A DNA stretch of 64,000 bases from Brevibacillus_H ginsengisoli. GTDB lineage: Bacteria; Bacillota; Bacilli; Brevibacillales; Brevibacillaceae. This document shows positions 1 through 8,423 of this stretch, one piece after another (the stretch's first letter is position 1; every line of letters begins with the position of its first letter). The translations under genes and the position numbers were made by a program. The stretch spans positions 496,001-560,000 of the forward strand of contig NZ_JBNJQR010000002.1 in assembly GCF_050113715.1 (NCBI RefSeq). Reading direction: 5' to 3'. The notes under the pieces are model-generated. The model was given only the letters and a program-made list of their open reading frames with translations, made no database searches and had not been told where the DNA came from.

Positions 1-427
1 AATGCCTGATGTAAGGATTACTTTTCACCTCGTTCCACGGATCAACACCGGGAATGGCGACATTCATAATCACCGCGCGCGAAAGCCTGTCAGGAAAGCT
101 TTTCAAGAAAGCATACGTCACCTGGCCTCCAGCATCACACCCTACTAAAGTGACATCATACAAATTCATATGATCCATAATCCCTCGAACATACTCGGCT
201 ATATTGCGTTTGCTGTATGACTGCAAAGGAATTACTGAATTCCCGATACCGGGGATGTCGATAGCGATAACATGATACTCTTCGGCAAGCCTATTCATCA
301 CGCCTTCAAACTCCAGCCAACAAGTCGGCCAACCGTGAATAAAAAACACTGTCGGCTTTGATATGGAACCGGCTTCGACCACATGGATCGGGACCTCTTT
401 GACAATAACTTCCCGGTGTGTGAACAA
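1..427 (-). CDS. alpha/beta hydrolase, epoxide hydrolase/dehalogenase-like (partial, C-terminus off window)
   Basis: The first 142 residues are visible; the gene runs off the left edge. The sequence shows the HGWP oxyanion-hole motif near residue 31 and a nucleophile elbow reading GCDAGG, with Asp in place of Ser. By family knowledge an Asp nucleophile in this context is typical of epoxide hydrolases and haloalkane dehalogenases. The substrate cannot be told. The start chosen is a TTG at 427, preceded by AAAGGAG about 9 nt upstream; no ATG fits better. It lies downstream of the WYL regulator in the same orientation, with a 69-nt gap, so the regulator may control it. The catalytic His and acid residue are outside the window. 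Confidence 0.75.
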   Translation of the reverse strand, partial: MFTHREVIVKEVPIHVVEAGSISKPTVFFIHGWPTCWLEFEGVMNRLAEEYHVIAIDIPGIGNSVIPLQSYSKRNIAEYVRGIMDHMNLYDVTLVGCDAGGQVTYAFLKSFPDRLSRAVIMNVAIPGVDPWNEVKSNPYIRH

Positions 428-496
428 ACCTTCTCACTCCTTTTATATTTTCTGATCACCTCACGATCCTAACATTCAAAATATGACAACAGCGTG

Positions 497-1414
497 TCAT
501 GGTATATGCTGGGTATGGATTGTTTTTATTTCTTCTATTTTTTGAAGAAGATTTTCATTGACATATTGCGGTTCTAAAACACGAACAGCTGTTCCAAAAG
601 AAAGAAGAAAGTCATATAACCATTCGTCATCCGGCAATCTTACGGATACAAGAAGAGATCCATCTTCACTTCGGATGATGTCCTTTTGATTAAATTCATC
701 ATAAACTCTGTACGCCACATGTGAAGCAAAACGCAATTTCAAATGAATATGGGAGTACGCTGCGCCAGCCGAAAATTGAATTGGTGGAAGGTGAAATTGT
801 TTATCTGCAAAACTTTCTGTCAACATCTCAATATGTTGCATTCTGGTGATTTTAAAAGTTCTGTAGTCTCCTTTTGAAAGACAATATCCCTGCAAATACC
901 ATGACTTCGCTTTAAAGATCGCTTTTAACGGATATGCTGTCCTTTTGGCAATGTCACCGTAGGGGTTTAAATAGGAAAATGAGATGGCTTGCTTTCTGAT
1001 TATGGCTTCTTTCAAAGTTTCAAACCTTTCGTGATCCGGGTCACGGTCAGCCCAATGCGAGAAATCAATCTCAATCCAATTATTACCGGTTTTATCAAAA
1101 AGAGTGCGGAGCTTCGAAAGAATACCGCTGACATCCACATGATCTGTTGATGACAAGCTTTGCAATGCAAATAAAACGTGATGCTGTTCTTCCTCGGTAA
1201 GCACAGTCTTATTCAAAACATAATGCTCAAGGAGCGATATTCCCCCACCCTTTCCTTGCAAGGTATAGATGGGAATACCTGCCGCTGATAAAGTCTCTAT
1301 ATCGCGCAATATCGTTCTCACGGAAACCTCAAAATGTTCCGCCAATTCTTTGGAGGTTACTCGTTTCTTATCAAGTAATCGATAGATGATTCCAAACAGT
1401 CTATTAATCTGCAT
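497..1414 (-). CDS. YafY/DeoR-type transcriptional regulator with WYL domain
   Basis: A 305-aa protein. Residues 1-60 form a winged helix-turn-helix of the HTH_11 type (MQINRLFGIIYRLLDKKRVT onwards). Residues about 130-300 form a WYL effector domain, with the signature Trp-Tyr-Leu in KSWYLQGYC near residue 170. WYL domains are sensor modules that bind small ligands or nucleic acid; many such regulators act on nearby genes. The ATG at 1414 has GGAGG 6 nt upstream. The partial hydrolase lies just downstream and is a plausible target, but no operator was identified. Confidence 0.85.
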   Translation of the reverse strand: MQINRLFGIIYRLLDKKRVTSKELAEHFEVSVRTILRDIETLSAAGIPIYTLQGKGGGISLLEHYVLNKTVLTEEEQHHVLFALQSLSSTDHVDVSGILSKLRTLFDKTGNNWIEIDFSHWADRDPDHERFETLKEAIIRKQAISFSYLNPYGDIAKRTAYPLKAIFKAKSWYLQGYCLSKGDYRTFKITRMQHIEMLTESFADKQFHLPPIQFSAGAAYSHIHLKLRFASHVAYRVYDEFNQKDIIRSEDGSLLVSVRLPDDEWLYDFLLSFGTAVRVLEPQYVNENLLQKIEEIKTIHTQHIP

Positions 1415-1510
1415 GATATTCCTCCAATACTTAAAATTCCCCCTCTAGTGAGAAACGAACGATTTTATGCAACCATTTATTTCAACATTTAGCTGAGTTA
1501 TCCTGCCCTC

Positions 1511-1603
1511 ATGACTTCCAAAAAGTTAAGAGATTTAACACTAGCAAGATTAAAAGCAGAGGAACAAAAACAGAAGCAATCAAAACCAACAAAAACAAAA
1601 TAA
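1511..1603 (+). CDS. possible 30-aa basic small protein
   Basis: An ATG-to-TAA open frame of 31 codons encodes a very Lys/Gln-rich peptide (start MTSKKLRDLTLARLKAEE). It sits between two minus-strand genes and points against them. There is no clear Shine-Dalgarno sequence upstream (CCTGCCCTC precedes ATG). The composition, a short amphipathic stretch and then a Lys-rich tail, looks protein-like but could be chance in A-rich DNA. Reported as a candidate only. Confidence 0.25.
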   Translation: MTSKKLRDLTLARLKAEEQKQKQSKPTKTK

Positions 1604-1628
1604 ACAGCTAATGCTTGATATAGCAAAA

Positions 1629-1675
1629 GAAAAGAGTCCACTCTCCTGATCATCGTTGAGAATGGACTCTTTTAA
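1629..1675 (-). terminator. rho-independent terminator of the pot operon
   Basis: A 15-16 bp stem (AAAGAGTCCA-TCTC on both arms, one G-T pair) encloses a loop of about 12 nt, just after the potD stop codon at 1677. A-rich and T-rich flanks sit on both sides, so it could work in both directions. Confidence 0.8.
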
Positions 1676-1676
1676 A

Positions 1677-2750
1677 TTATTTCTTATGCATCTTAAACTC
1701 CAAGAACAGTTCGTTGTAGTGAGCCAACATTTTCTTCCCTAGGTTCTCATAAATTTCCAGCTTCTCTGTAATGGCAGGATCCGGGTAGAATCGTTTGTCG
1801 GAAGAAATTTCTTCTGGCAAATAATCCATGGCTTTCAGATTTGGCGTGGCATAACCAACGTACTCGGCATTCTTGGCCGCATGTTTAGGATTCAGCATGA
1901 AGTTGATAAACTGGTGGGCGCCTTCAATGTTTTTGGCTGTTTTTGGAATCACCATGTTATCGAACCACAAGTTTGACCCTTCTTCGGGAACGACATAATC
2001 CAGCTTGTCATTATGCTCCATAATCTCAGAAGCGTCACCTGACCAAACAACACCTACGGCCGCTTCCTGATTGGCCAATAGCATCTTGATCTCGTCCCCC
2101 ACAATGGCTTTGATATTCGGGGTCAGTAAATCCAGTTTGTGTTTGGCTTCTTGAAGGTGATCTTCATTCACATCATTCAATGAATAATGCAAGCTGTTAA
2201 GCCCCATTCCGATAATTTCACGCGCCCCATCTACCAACAGAATCTGATTGCGCAAATCTGGACTCCACAAGTCATTCCAGCTGGTGATTTGCTTCCCGCC
2301 TAACATCTCCGGATTGTAGATAATCCCCACTGTGCCCCAAAAATATGGAACAGAGTACTGGTTATTAGGATCAAAGGACAGATTCAAATAACGAGGATTG
2401 ATATATTTCAGGTTGGGCAGCTTCGTGTGATCAATCGGAAGCAACAGATTTTCTTCTTTCATCTTACTGATGGTGTATTCTGAAGGAACCGCTACATCGA
2501 AAGTGGTCCCTCCTTGCGCGATTTTTGTGAGCATCGCTTCGTTGGAGTCAAAGGTTTGATAAATCACCTTGATTCCGCTCTGTTTTTCAAACTCCTTGAT
2601 CAGCTCAGGGTCAATGTAGTCTCCCCAGTTATAAATGGTCAGCGTATTTCCATTCGAATAACCTTCACTGGAGTTTAAGTAGTTCGCCAGATATTGCAAG
2701 GAAATAGCAACCACGAGGATTATGATAAACATCCGGGCGAGTTGTTTCAT
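1677..2750 (-). CDS. potD: spermidine/putrescine ABC transporter substrate-binding protein PotD
   Basis: A 357-aa extracellular solute-binding protein of the PotD/PotF family. After the N-terminal hydrophobic segment (residues about 5-25) it has the typical opening LTIYNWGDYIDPELIKEFEK, then the bilobed periplasmic-binding fold with VVWSGDASEIM and the hinge region. It would capture polyamine outside the membrane and deliver it to PotB/PotC. No lipobox cysteine is visible in the N-terminal segment, so the protein may stay anchored by an uncleaved helix. It is last in the potABCD order and overlaps potC by 4 nt (ATGA), which implies translational coupling. A terminator follows directly. Confidence 0.92.
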   Translation of the reverse strand: MKQLARMFIIILVVAISLQYLANYLNSSEGYSNGNTLTIYNWGDYIDPELIKEFEKQSGIKVIYQTFDSNEAMLTKIAQGGTTFDVAVPSEYTISKMKEENLLLPIDHTKLPNLKYINPRYLNLSFDPNNQYSVPYFWGTVGIIYNPEMLGGKQITSWNDLWSPDLRNQILLVDGAREIIGMGLNSLHYSLNDVNEDHLQEAKHKLDLLTPNIKAIVGDEIKMLLANQEAAVGVVWSGDASEIMEHNDKLDYVVPEEGSNLWFDNMVIPKTAKNIEGAHQFINFMLNPKHAAKNAEYVGYATPNLKAMDYLPEEISSDKRFYPDPAITEKLEIYENLGKKMLAHYNELFLEFKMHKK

Positions 2751-3550
2751 TGGCGAACCCCCACTCCGTTCTGGCGATGGTTGCGTTGGGTAATAAAGTA
2801 GTATCCAACCACCAGTGCTGTGGTTAACAAGAAAATCAGAGTAGAAAGCGCATTAATGTTCAAGGCGATACCATGTCTTGCCCTGGAGTAGATCTCAACC
2901 GATAAAGTGGAGAACCCATTGCCAGTTACAAAAAACGTTACCGCAAAATCATCCAGCGAATACGTAAGCGCCATGAAGAATCCGGCGAAGATGCCTGGAG
3001 TGATGAATGGCAGGATGACCTTCGAAAGAACATTCCAACGGCTTGCGCCAAGATCAAGCGCGGCATCAATCAAAGTCGGACTCATCTCTTGCAGTTTAGG
3101 CAGGACCATAATCACCACAATTGGCACTGAAAAGGCAATGTGCGACAAAAGTACGGACGTAAATCCAAGCTTGATTCCCAAAATCGTAAACAAAATGAGA
3201 AATGATGCGCCGACGATTACATCAGGACTTACAATGAGTACATTATTCAAGGTTAAAAGCGCGTTCTTCACCTGACGCTTCTTCACGTAAGAGATCGCAA
3301 GTGCCCCAATTACCCCGAGAATCGTTGAAATTGCTGCTGAGAGCAAAGCAATGACCAAGGTATTCAATACGATGATGAGGAGTCGCGTATCCTCAAAAAC
3401 TTCTTTGTACCAGTCAAGCGTAAATCCTTTAAATTCATGCATGGATCCACCGCTGTTGAACGAATAGTACATCAAATAAAATATCGGGGCGTACAGAATG
3501 ATAAAGACAAGGATTAGATATAGATTGGACAGTTTCCGTTTTCTCTCCAC
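2747..3550 (-). CDS. potC: spermidine/putrescine ABC transporter permease PotC
   Basis: A 267-aa inner-membrane permease with about six predicted transmembrane helices and a BPD_transp_1 domain. The EAA-loop sequence (IDAALDLGASRWNVLSKVILP, near residues 165-185) contacts the ATPase. By family it pairs with PotB to form the translocation pore of the polyamine importer. It lies between potB (10-nt gap) and potD (4-nt overlap), and the order is that of canonical potABCD operons. Confidence 0.92.
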   Translation of the reverse strand: MERKRKLSNLYLILVFIILYAPIFYLMYYSFNSGGSMHEFKGFTLDWYKEVFEDTRLLIIVLNTLVIALLSAAISTILGVIGALAISYVKKRQVKNALLTLNNVLIVSPDVIVGASFLILFTILGIKLGFTSVLLSHIAFSVPIVVIMVLPKLQEMSPTLIDAALDLGASRWNVLSKVILPFITPGIFAGFFMALTYSLDDFAVTFFVTGNGFSTLSVEIYSRARHGIALNINALSTLIFLLTTALVVGYYFITQRNHRQNGVGVRQ

Positions 3551-3560
3551 CTTACACCCC

Positions 3561-4352
3561 TCACTTTCGGTTTCCTAAAATAAACATAAGTATGGCCATT
3601 ACGATAATTAAGAAAACGGCTATAGTTGAACCCATTCCCCAATCCTGTGTGACCAGAAAATGCTGTTCAATTGCTGTTCCCAATGTAATGACGCGATTTC
3701 CCGTAATTAGACGGGTAATCATGAAGAGAGATAAGGATGGAATGAAGACGGCTTGACACCCCGATTTGACCCCATCTAGAGTCAATGGAAAAATCACTCG
3801 ATAAAACGTAGTCCACGCTGAAGCCCCTAAATCACGAGCGGCATCCACCAAGGTGGGATTCAGCTTGTCCAGCGCGTTAAAAATCGGCAAGATCATAAAT
3901 GGTATAAAGATATACACGGCCACAAAAATAAAGCTGAAATCGGTAAACAAGATTTGTTGCTTGCCTATTCCAAGCATCTCGAAAAACGCGTTGGCAGGGC
4001 CAAATGTGCCAAAAATACCAAGGAACGCATAGGCTTTTAACAACAGGTTGATCCAGGTTGGCAGAATAATTAACAGCAACCAAAGCTGTTTGTGCCTTGT
4101 TTTGGTCAAGAGATAAGCGGTTGGATAAGCAACAAGCAAAGAAAACGCCGTTATCAAAAAAGCGTACCAAAAAGAACTGAAGGTCATCTTCAAATAGACA
4201 GGCGTGAAAAATTTTACGTAATTATCCAGCGTTAGATTACCTTCAATATCAAAAAAAGAATAATACACAACCAAGAGGATTGGCCCAACGACAAATAGGA
4301 CAATCCATAAAACATACGGAATCAGATAGAGGTTGCGCGTTCTATTTTCCAT
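3561..4352 (-). CDS. potB: spermidine/putrescine ABC transporter permease PotB
   Basis: A 263-aa permease with about six membrane helices and the EAA loop (VDAARDLGASAWTTFYRVIFP). It forms a heterodimeric pore with PotC. The longest open frame starts at 4421, but the ATG at 4352 (MENRTRNLYLIPYV) has GAGG 6 nt upstream and gives a normal N-terminus. The next upstream in-frame ATG at 4364 is less well placed. From 4352 it overlaps the end of potA by 11 nt. Confidence 0.9.
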   Translation of the reverse strand: MENRTRNLYLIPYVLWIVLFVVGPILLVVYYSFFDIEGNLTLDNYVKFFTPVYLKMTFSSFWYAFLITAFSLLVAYPTAYLLTKTRHKQLWLLLIILPTWINLLLKAYAFLGIFGTFGPANAFFEMLGIGKQQILFTDFSFIFVAVYIFIPFMILPIFNALDKLNPTLVDAARDLGASAWTTFYRVIFPLTLDGVKSGCQAVFIPSLSLFMITRLITGNRVITLGTAIEQHFLVTQDWGMGSTIAVFLIIVMAILMFILGNRK

Positions 4353-5448
4353 GGCTAACCTCATGATAGGCTTCCAACCGTCTATCAAATTCTTCTTCCG
4401 TTTCGCCAAACCGCATGACATGAATCGCTTCCGGATCGAAATGAAGGCCGATCTGATCGCCTACTGTCGCTTTTTTGGTTGAATGGACTAGCCACTCGTT
4501 CCCGGACTCATCATAGCTGCAAATCTCGTAATGCACCCCTCGGAACAGTTGAGAATCTACACGGACCTGCAGTTTGCCTTGTTCAGGCGTGGTGATCTCC
4601 AGATCTTCGGGACGAATGACGATTTCTACTGCCTCATTCGGATTAAACGCCTGGTCCACACATTCAAACTGCTTACCAGCAAACTCCACAAGAAAATCTT
4701 GAATCATTTTGCCTGGTACAATGTTTGATTCTCCGATAAAATCAGCGACAAAACGATTGATCGGTTCATCATAAATATCAGTCGGCGTGCCGCTTTGCTG
4801 AATTTTCCCTTGATTCAGGACGAAGATCTCGTCAGACATGGCCAACGCTTCTTCCTGATCATGAGTGACAAAGATAAACGTGATCCCGAGCCGACGCTGC
4901 AGCTCACGAAGCTCATACTGCATTTCAGTACGAAGCTTAAGATCGAGAGCGGATAGTGGTTCATCCAACAGGATGATTTCCGGCTCGTTCACAATGGCGC
5001 GGGCAATGGCGACACGTTGTCGCTGTCCTCCTGACATCTCCTTGATTTCACGAGACTCATATCCTTCCAGATTGACAAACCGCAACGCCTCTTTTACCTT
5101 GCGTGTGATTTCTGCGTTCTTCAGCTTCTTTATCCGCAACCCGAAAGCGATATTCTCGAAAACATTCAAATGCGGAAACAACGCGTAATCTTGAAATACC
5201 GTATTAACCTGCCGCTGGTTGGCGGGTACATGGTTAATAACCTTTCCTTTGAAATAAATATTGCCTTCTGTTGGTTCCGTAAAGCCAGCGATTAAGCGCA
5301 GAATGGTCGTTTTCCCACAGCCTGATGGCCCAAGCAAGGTATAAAACTTTCCACTCTCGATTTCGAAGCTAACATCATCCAACACAGGAGGGTCGTCACT
5401 ATAGCTTTTAGTCACCTTGTCAAAACGAATGATTGATTGATCGGTCAT
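4342..5448 (-). CDS. potA: spermidine/putrescine ABC transporter ATP-binding protein PotA
   Basis: A 368-aa ATPase energising the PotBC pore. It contains Walker A (GPSGCGKTT), the Q-loop, the signature MSGGQRQR, Walker B (IILLDEPLSALD) and switch His (THDQEEAL). A C-terminal TOBE-like region follows from about residue 260. The start chosen, MTDQSIIRFDK at 5448, has AAGGAG 11 nt upstream; the open frame extends to 5526 but that extension resembles nothing in the family. It is the first gene of potABCD, with its promoter presumably in 5449-5700. Confidence 0.93.
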   Translation of the reverse strand: MTDQSIIRFDKVTKSYSDDPPVLDDVSFEIESGKFYTLLGPSGCGKTTILRLIAGFTEPTEGNIYFKGKVINHVPANQRQVNTVFQDYALFPHLNVFENIAFGLRIKKLKNAEITRKVKEALRFVNLEGYESREIKEMSGGQRQRVAIARAIVNEPEIILLDEPLSALDLKLRTEMQYELRELQRRLGITFIFVTHDQEEALAMSDEIFVLNQGKIQQSGTPTDIYDEPINRFVADFIGESNIVPGKMIQDFLVEFAGKQFECVDQAFNPNEAVEIVIRPEDLEITTPEQGKLQVRVDSQLFRGVHYEICSYDESGNEWLVHSTKKATVGDQIGLHFDPEAIHVMRFGETEEEFDRRLEAYHEVSHGK

Positions 5449-5672
5449 TTCGGCAAATACTCCTTGTAAATTATTAGAAAACTCGACGATTGCCGAGCCC
5501 TGGCGACAGCAGAGTCGTAGTTTCACTTATGTAAATCAGAAACTTATATTCTTTCCGATTTACGTACAAAAACCTTATTAATTATACATGATTCTGGCAA
5601 GACTGTAATCTAAACATTCAAGATTGACAGCATTTTAAAACAAATTCTTGTCATTTTTCGCCAATTTACTCG

Positions 5673-5701
5673 TTGACGATAGCTCTTTGGTTCTATATAT
5701 T
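5673..5701 (+). promoter_or_regulatory. sigma-A-type promoter for the FAD oxidoreductase operon
   Basis: A -35 box TTGACG (5673-5678) and a -10 box TATATT (5696-5701) are separated by 17 nt. They lie 65 nt upstream of the gene at 5766. The palindrome at 5707-5724 follows at once, where it would cover the transcription start. Confidence 0.55.
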
Positions 5702-5706
5702 TAAAT

Positions 5707-5724
5707 TAAATAAACGTTCATTTA
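5707..5724. promoter_or_regulatory. TetR-type operator palindrome
   Basis: TAAATAAACGTTCATTTA is an 18-bp palindrome with one mismatched pair, centred on ACGT. This is the shape of many TetR-family operators (compare AATGAACGTTCATT). A TetR gene is the second gene of the operon it precedes, so autoregulation is the natural inference. Confidence 0.55.
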
Positions 5725-5765
5725 ATTAATTTGTCTGCACATTAAATCCTATTGGAGGTAGGCTA

Positions 5766-7100
5766 ATGTCAACAGTTGCAATAATCGGTGCTGGTATCAG
5801 TGGATTGGGAGCTGCTTATTCTCTTCAAAAAATGGGCCATACCGTTGACGTCTTCGAGCAAACTCAATTTGTTGGCGGAAGAATGAGAACTTTTCGTGAA
5901 CATGGTTATACATGGGACATTGGCGCTCAGTTTATGGTCGATTCCTACTCGAATATGAAAAGCCTGATGAAAGAACTTGGTATCGCGCAAGACGTATCCT
6001 ATGTCCATCCCATTCAAGCAATGGCTACAGACCTACACCAGATCTTCCGCTTTGCGTCTGGCTCCCCCGCCAGTTTGCTGAGACATCCAAAGCTTAGTTT
6101 TCGCTCCAAGCTGGCCATATTCAAAGTAATGGGTCTAGCGATGAAACATCGGAAGCATCTGGATTTTCATTCTTATGAGCGCTTGGGGGATTTGGATAAC
6201 GGACATGATTTATCCTGGTGGAGAAACCAGACAACAGATGATCTTGTCGATTGGGTGCTTGGTGTTCCAACTTCCACACTCTTTTTTTGGGCGGAAAAAG
6301 AGACCCCCTGGTACTCCGCTCTGTTGTCTTTACTAGACGCTAAGAAAACATGGTCGATCTATTCGCCAAACAGCGGGATGGGAATTGTCACGCAGAAGCT
6401 CGGCGCACGTGTTCCTGTACATATTAATTCTCCCGTCCTATCTGTACAATCTACAACAGACAACCAAGTTCGCGTCACGATTCAGAGCAATTTCGGGCAA
6501 GTGGAACGATTTTTTGATAAAGTCATTATAGCCACCCCAGCCCCTATCGCCCTTTCTATGCTTGAGAATCCTGTTCTTGAGCTAGGTCAAGAGCAAACAA
6601 ACTTCCTCGAACAAACAAAATATACGGCCAATTTGACAACGGGGATTGGTTACAAATCAGCACCTGAGAAACAGGCATACGGATTCGCGGTTCCCTCTGC
6701 TCTGAAATCTTCTTTAGCGGCAATTGGCTGGGACCACTTAAAAGGAAGTGAGCGAGCCCCTGCCGGATGCGGTCTTGCCGTTGCAATGCCTACACACGCT
6801 TACAGTCTGGCTAACTGGAATCGTACTGACGAGGAGATTCAAGCCGATGTTGTGAAGATGGTTAGCGATTATTATGAGGAAAGTCATCAGAATCTTGTCT
6901 TCAGCAGACTGCATCGTTGGCGATATGCGATGCCTATTATCTACCCCGGCTGGGTGCATCCATTACGGAACGCATTGAATGCTAAGCTGCCTGAAAAAGC
7001 CAAAATCTATACCTGTGGCGATTATTGGGCTGGCCCCACAACCGAACATGCGCTTTTGTCTGGTTATCGAACCGCGCGACAAGTGGCATTAAATCAGTAG
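5766..7100 (+). CDS. FAD-dependent oxidoreductase (amine oxidase/protoporphyrinogen oxidase-like)
   Basis: A 444-aa flavoprotein. The N-terminus is a dinucleotide-binding Rossmann motif, GAGISGLGAAYSL at residues 8-20, followed by an acidic strand end (VDVFEQ). GGRM follows at about residue 38, as in amine oxidases, phytoene desaturases and HemY/HemG-like enzymes. The C-terminal FAD-binding segment reads YTCGDYWAGPTTEHALLSGY. The reaction is unknown: no haem or carotenoid gene is adjacent. GGAGG lies 7 nt before the ATG. The TetR gene follows after 8 nt, so the two are co-transcribed and the TetR ligand may be related to this enzyme's substrate. Confidence 0.85.
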   Translation: MSTVAIIGAGISGLGAAYSLQKMGHTVDVFEQTQFVGGRMRTFREHGYTWDIGAQFMVDSYSNMKSLMKELGIAQDVSYVHPIQAMATDLHQIFRFASGSPASLLRHPKLSFRSKLAIFKVMGLAMKHRKHLDFHSYERLGDLDNGHDLSWWRNQTTDDLVDWVLGVPTSTLFFWAEKETPWYSALLSLLDAKKTWSIYSPNSGMGIVTQKLGARVPVHINSPVLSVQSTTDNQVRVTIQSNFGQVERFFDKVIIATPAPIALSMLENPVLELGQEQTNFLEQTKYTANLTTGIGYKSAPEKQAYGFAVPSALKSSLAAIGWDHLKGSERAPAGCGLAVAMPTHAYSLANWNRTDEEIQADVVKMVSDYYEESHQNLVFSRLHRWRYAMPIIYPGWVHPLRNALNAKLPEKAKIYTCGDYWAGPTTEHALLSGYRTARQVALNQ

Positions 7101-7108
7101 GAGGAACT

Positions 7109-7720
7109 ATGGCACGAAAAACGGGAATCACCATTACGAAAGATGAAATACTGGACGCTGCGCTACTTGAATTTTCACGGAATGGATATGATGGAACCAA
7201 AGTAAGCTCGATTGCTAAAGCATCCGGGATTACCCCCGCTGCCATCTACATTCACTTTACAAGCAAAGAAGACTTGTTTCATCAATTATTAACACGAGAG
7301 TTTGACAAGGCTTCCATCACTCCGCCAGCGACCGCATTGTCCCTTAGGGATTTGCTAATTCATATGGGCAACCAATTGGTCCAGATATTTAAGAACCACC
7401 CCGCTTTCACCAAAATCATTTTTATTGAAGGGATCAAGAATCCAGCGATCGCCAATCCCTTATATAAACAAATCCTTCGTCAGGCTACGATTTTGGAGGA
7501 AGAATTACTGCGGCATTTTCAATTGGAACCCAATGAACGCAATACTTCCTTGATCAATTACGCCTCTCGCTTCTTTCTGGGGGCAATCGGTTGGGCCGAA
7601 ATGACACTAGACGTTTTTGACGGAAGAGAACAAGAACCTGTAGATGATGCCTTAATGGTTGAGCTATATACTGACTTTTTTCTTAATGGGTTACAAGGAC
7701 TAAAGGTTAATGAGAAGTAA
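7109..7720 (+). CDS. TetR/AcrR family transcriptional regulator
   Basis: A 203-aa repressor. Residues 10-58 form the TetR_N helix-turn-helix (EILDAALLEFSRNGYDG, then SSIAKASGITPAAIYIHF). The rest is a helical ligand-binding domain that resembles nothing specific. The open frame extends upstream into the previous gene, but the ATG at 7109 has GGAGG 4 nt upstream and gives a normal N-terminus. It probably acts on the 18-bp palindrome upstream of the operon's first gene. Confidence 0.88.
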   Translation: MARKTGITITKDEILDAALLEFSRNGYDGTKVSSIAKASGITPAAIYIHFTSKEDLFHQLLTREFDKASITPPATALSLRDLLIHMGNQLVQIFKNHPAFTKIIFIEGIKNPAIANPLYKQILRQATILEEELLRHFQLEPNERNTSLINYASRFFLGAIGWAEMTLDVFDGREQEPVDDALMVELYTDFFLNGLQGLKVNEK

Positions 7721-7750
7721 ATCATTTGAAAAATTGAGGTGGAATGAATA

Positions 7751-8182
7751 ATGGTTACGTCTTTGATCTTACTGGCTGCCTGTATTCTATTGTTCCTGAG
7801 TTTTATTCACATTTACTGGGCTTTGGGAGGAGGCTGGGGGAAAAATGCGGCATTACCGATCAAGGCAGATGGTACGACTCGAGCATTTACTCCTAGCGCG
7901 GCAGGTACATGGGTGGTGGCTCTTGTACTTTTCCTACTCGGATTGGTTTTGCTCACACAAAGCGGGCATTTGACCATTCTACGAGCAAACAAGGTAACGA
8001 AGATGATTTGTTTGCTATTTTCACTCCTATTTTTCCTTCGGGCAATTGGCGATTTTCACTATGTCGGATTTTTCAAAAAGGTAAAAGGCACGATTTTCGC
8101 TAGGAATGATACGTGGATGTACAGCCCACTTTGCGTCTTTTTATCTTTATCGTTTGTGATTTCTTACGCGAATCAATCTTGA
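7751..8182 (+). CDS. DUF3995 family membrane protein
   Basis: A 143-aa protein with four predicted transmembrane helices. The family-typical start is visible: a hydrophobic helix ending in HIYWALGGGWG, then a polar loop. Function is unknown. It begins 30 nt after the TetR stop codon, with GAGGTGG upstream of the ATG, and is likely the third gene of the operon. Confidence 0.8.
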   Translation: MVTSLILLAACILLFLSFIHIYWALGGGWGKNAALPIKADGTTRAFTPSAAGTWVVALVLFLLGLVLLTQSGHLTILRANKVTKMICLLFSLLFFLRAIGDFHYVGFFKKVKGTIFARNDTWMYSPLCVFLSLSFVISYANQS

Positions 8183-8210
8183 GTGAGGAGAAAGCATCCT
8201 TCTTTGCTAG

Positions 8211-8363
8211 CATTTAAAAATCCCCTCAGGCTTTCCGGAGATCGCTGAAAAGCTGTTTGTCAGCAGCAGAACGGTGACGACACATCTGGATCGAATCTAT
8301 AAAAAGTTGGAGATACACTCTCGCACAGCTCTTGCGCATAACATGGCCCATCAAATGAAATAA
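8211..8363 (+). pseudogene. remnant of a LuxR-type regulator (C-terminal HTH only)
   Basis: This in-frame stretch ends at TAA 8361-8363. It translates to the last part of a LuxR/GerE HTH: FPEIAEKLFVSSRTVTTHLD, then RIYKKLEIHSRTALA, then a normal short tail. A TAG stop at 8208-8210 precedes it in the same frame and no start codon with a ribosome-binding site is present. The N-terminal sensor and the first recognition-domain helix are missing. It looks like a deletion leftover. Confidence 0.7.
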
Positions 8364-8423
8364 GTGAATGGCTTAATTTTTTTACACCTTATTTTGTAAG
8401 TGAATAAATATTTTGGAGGAGTA

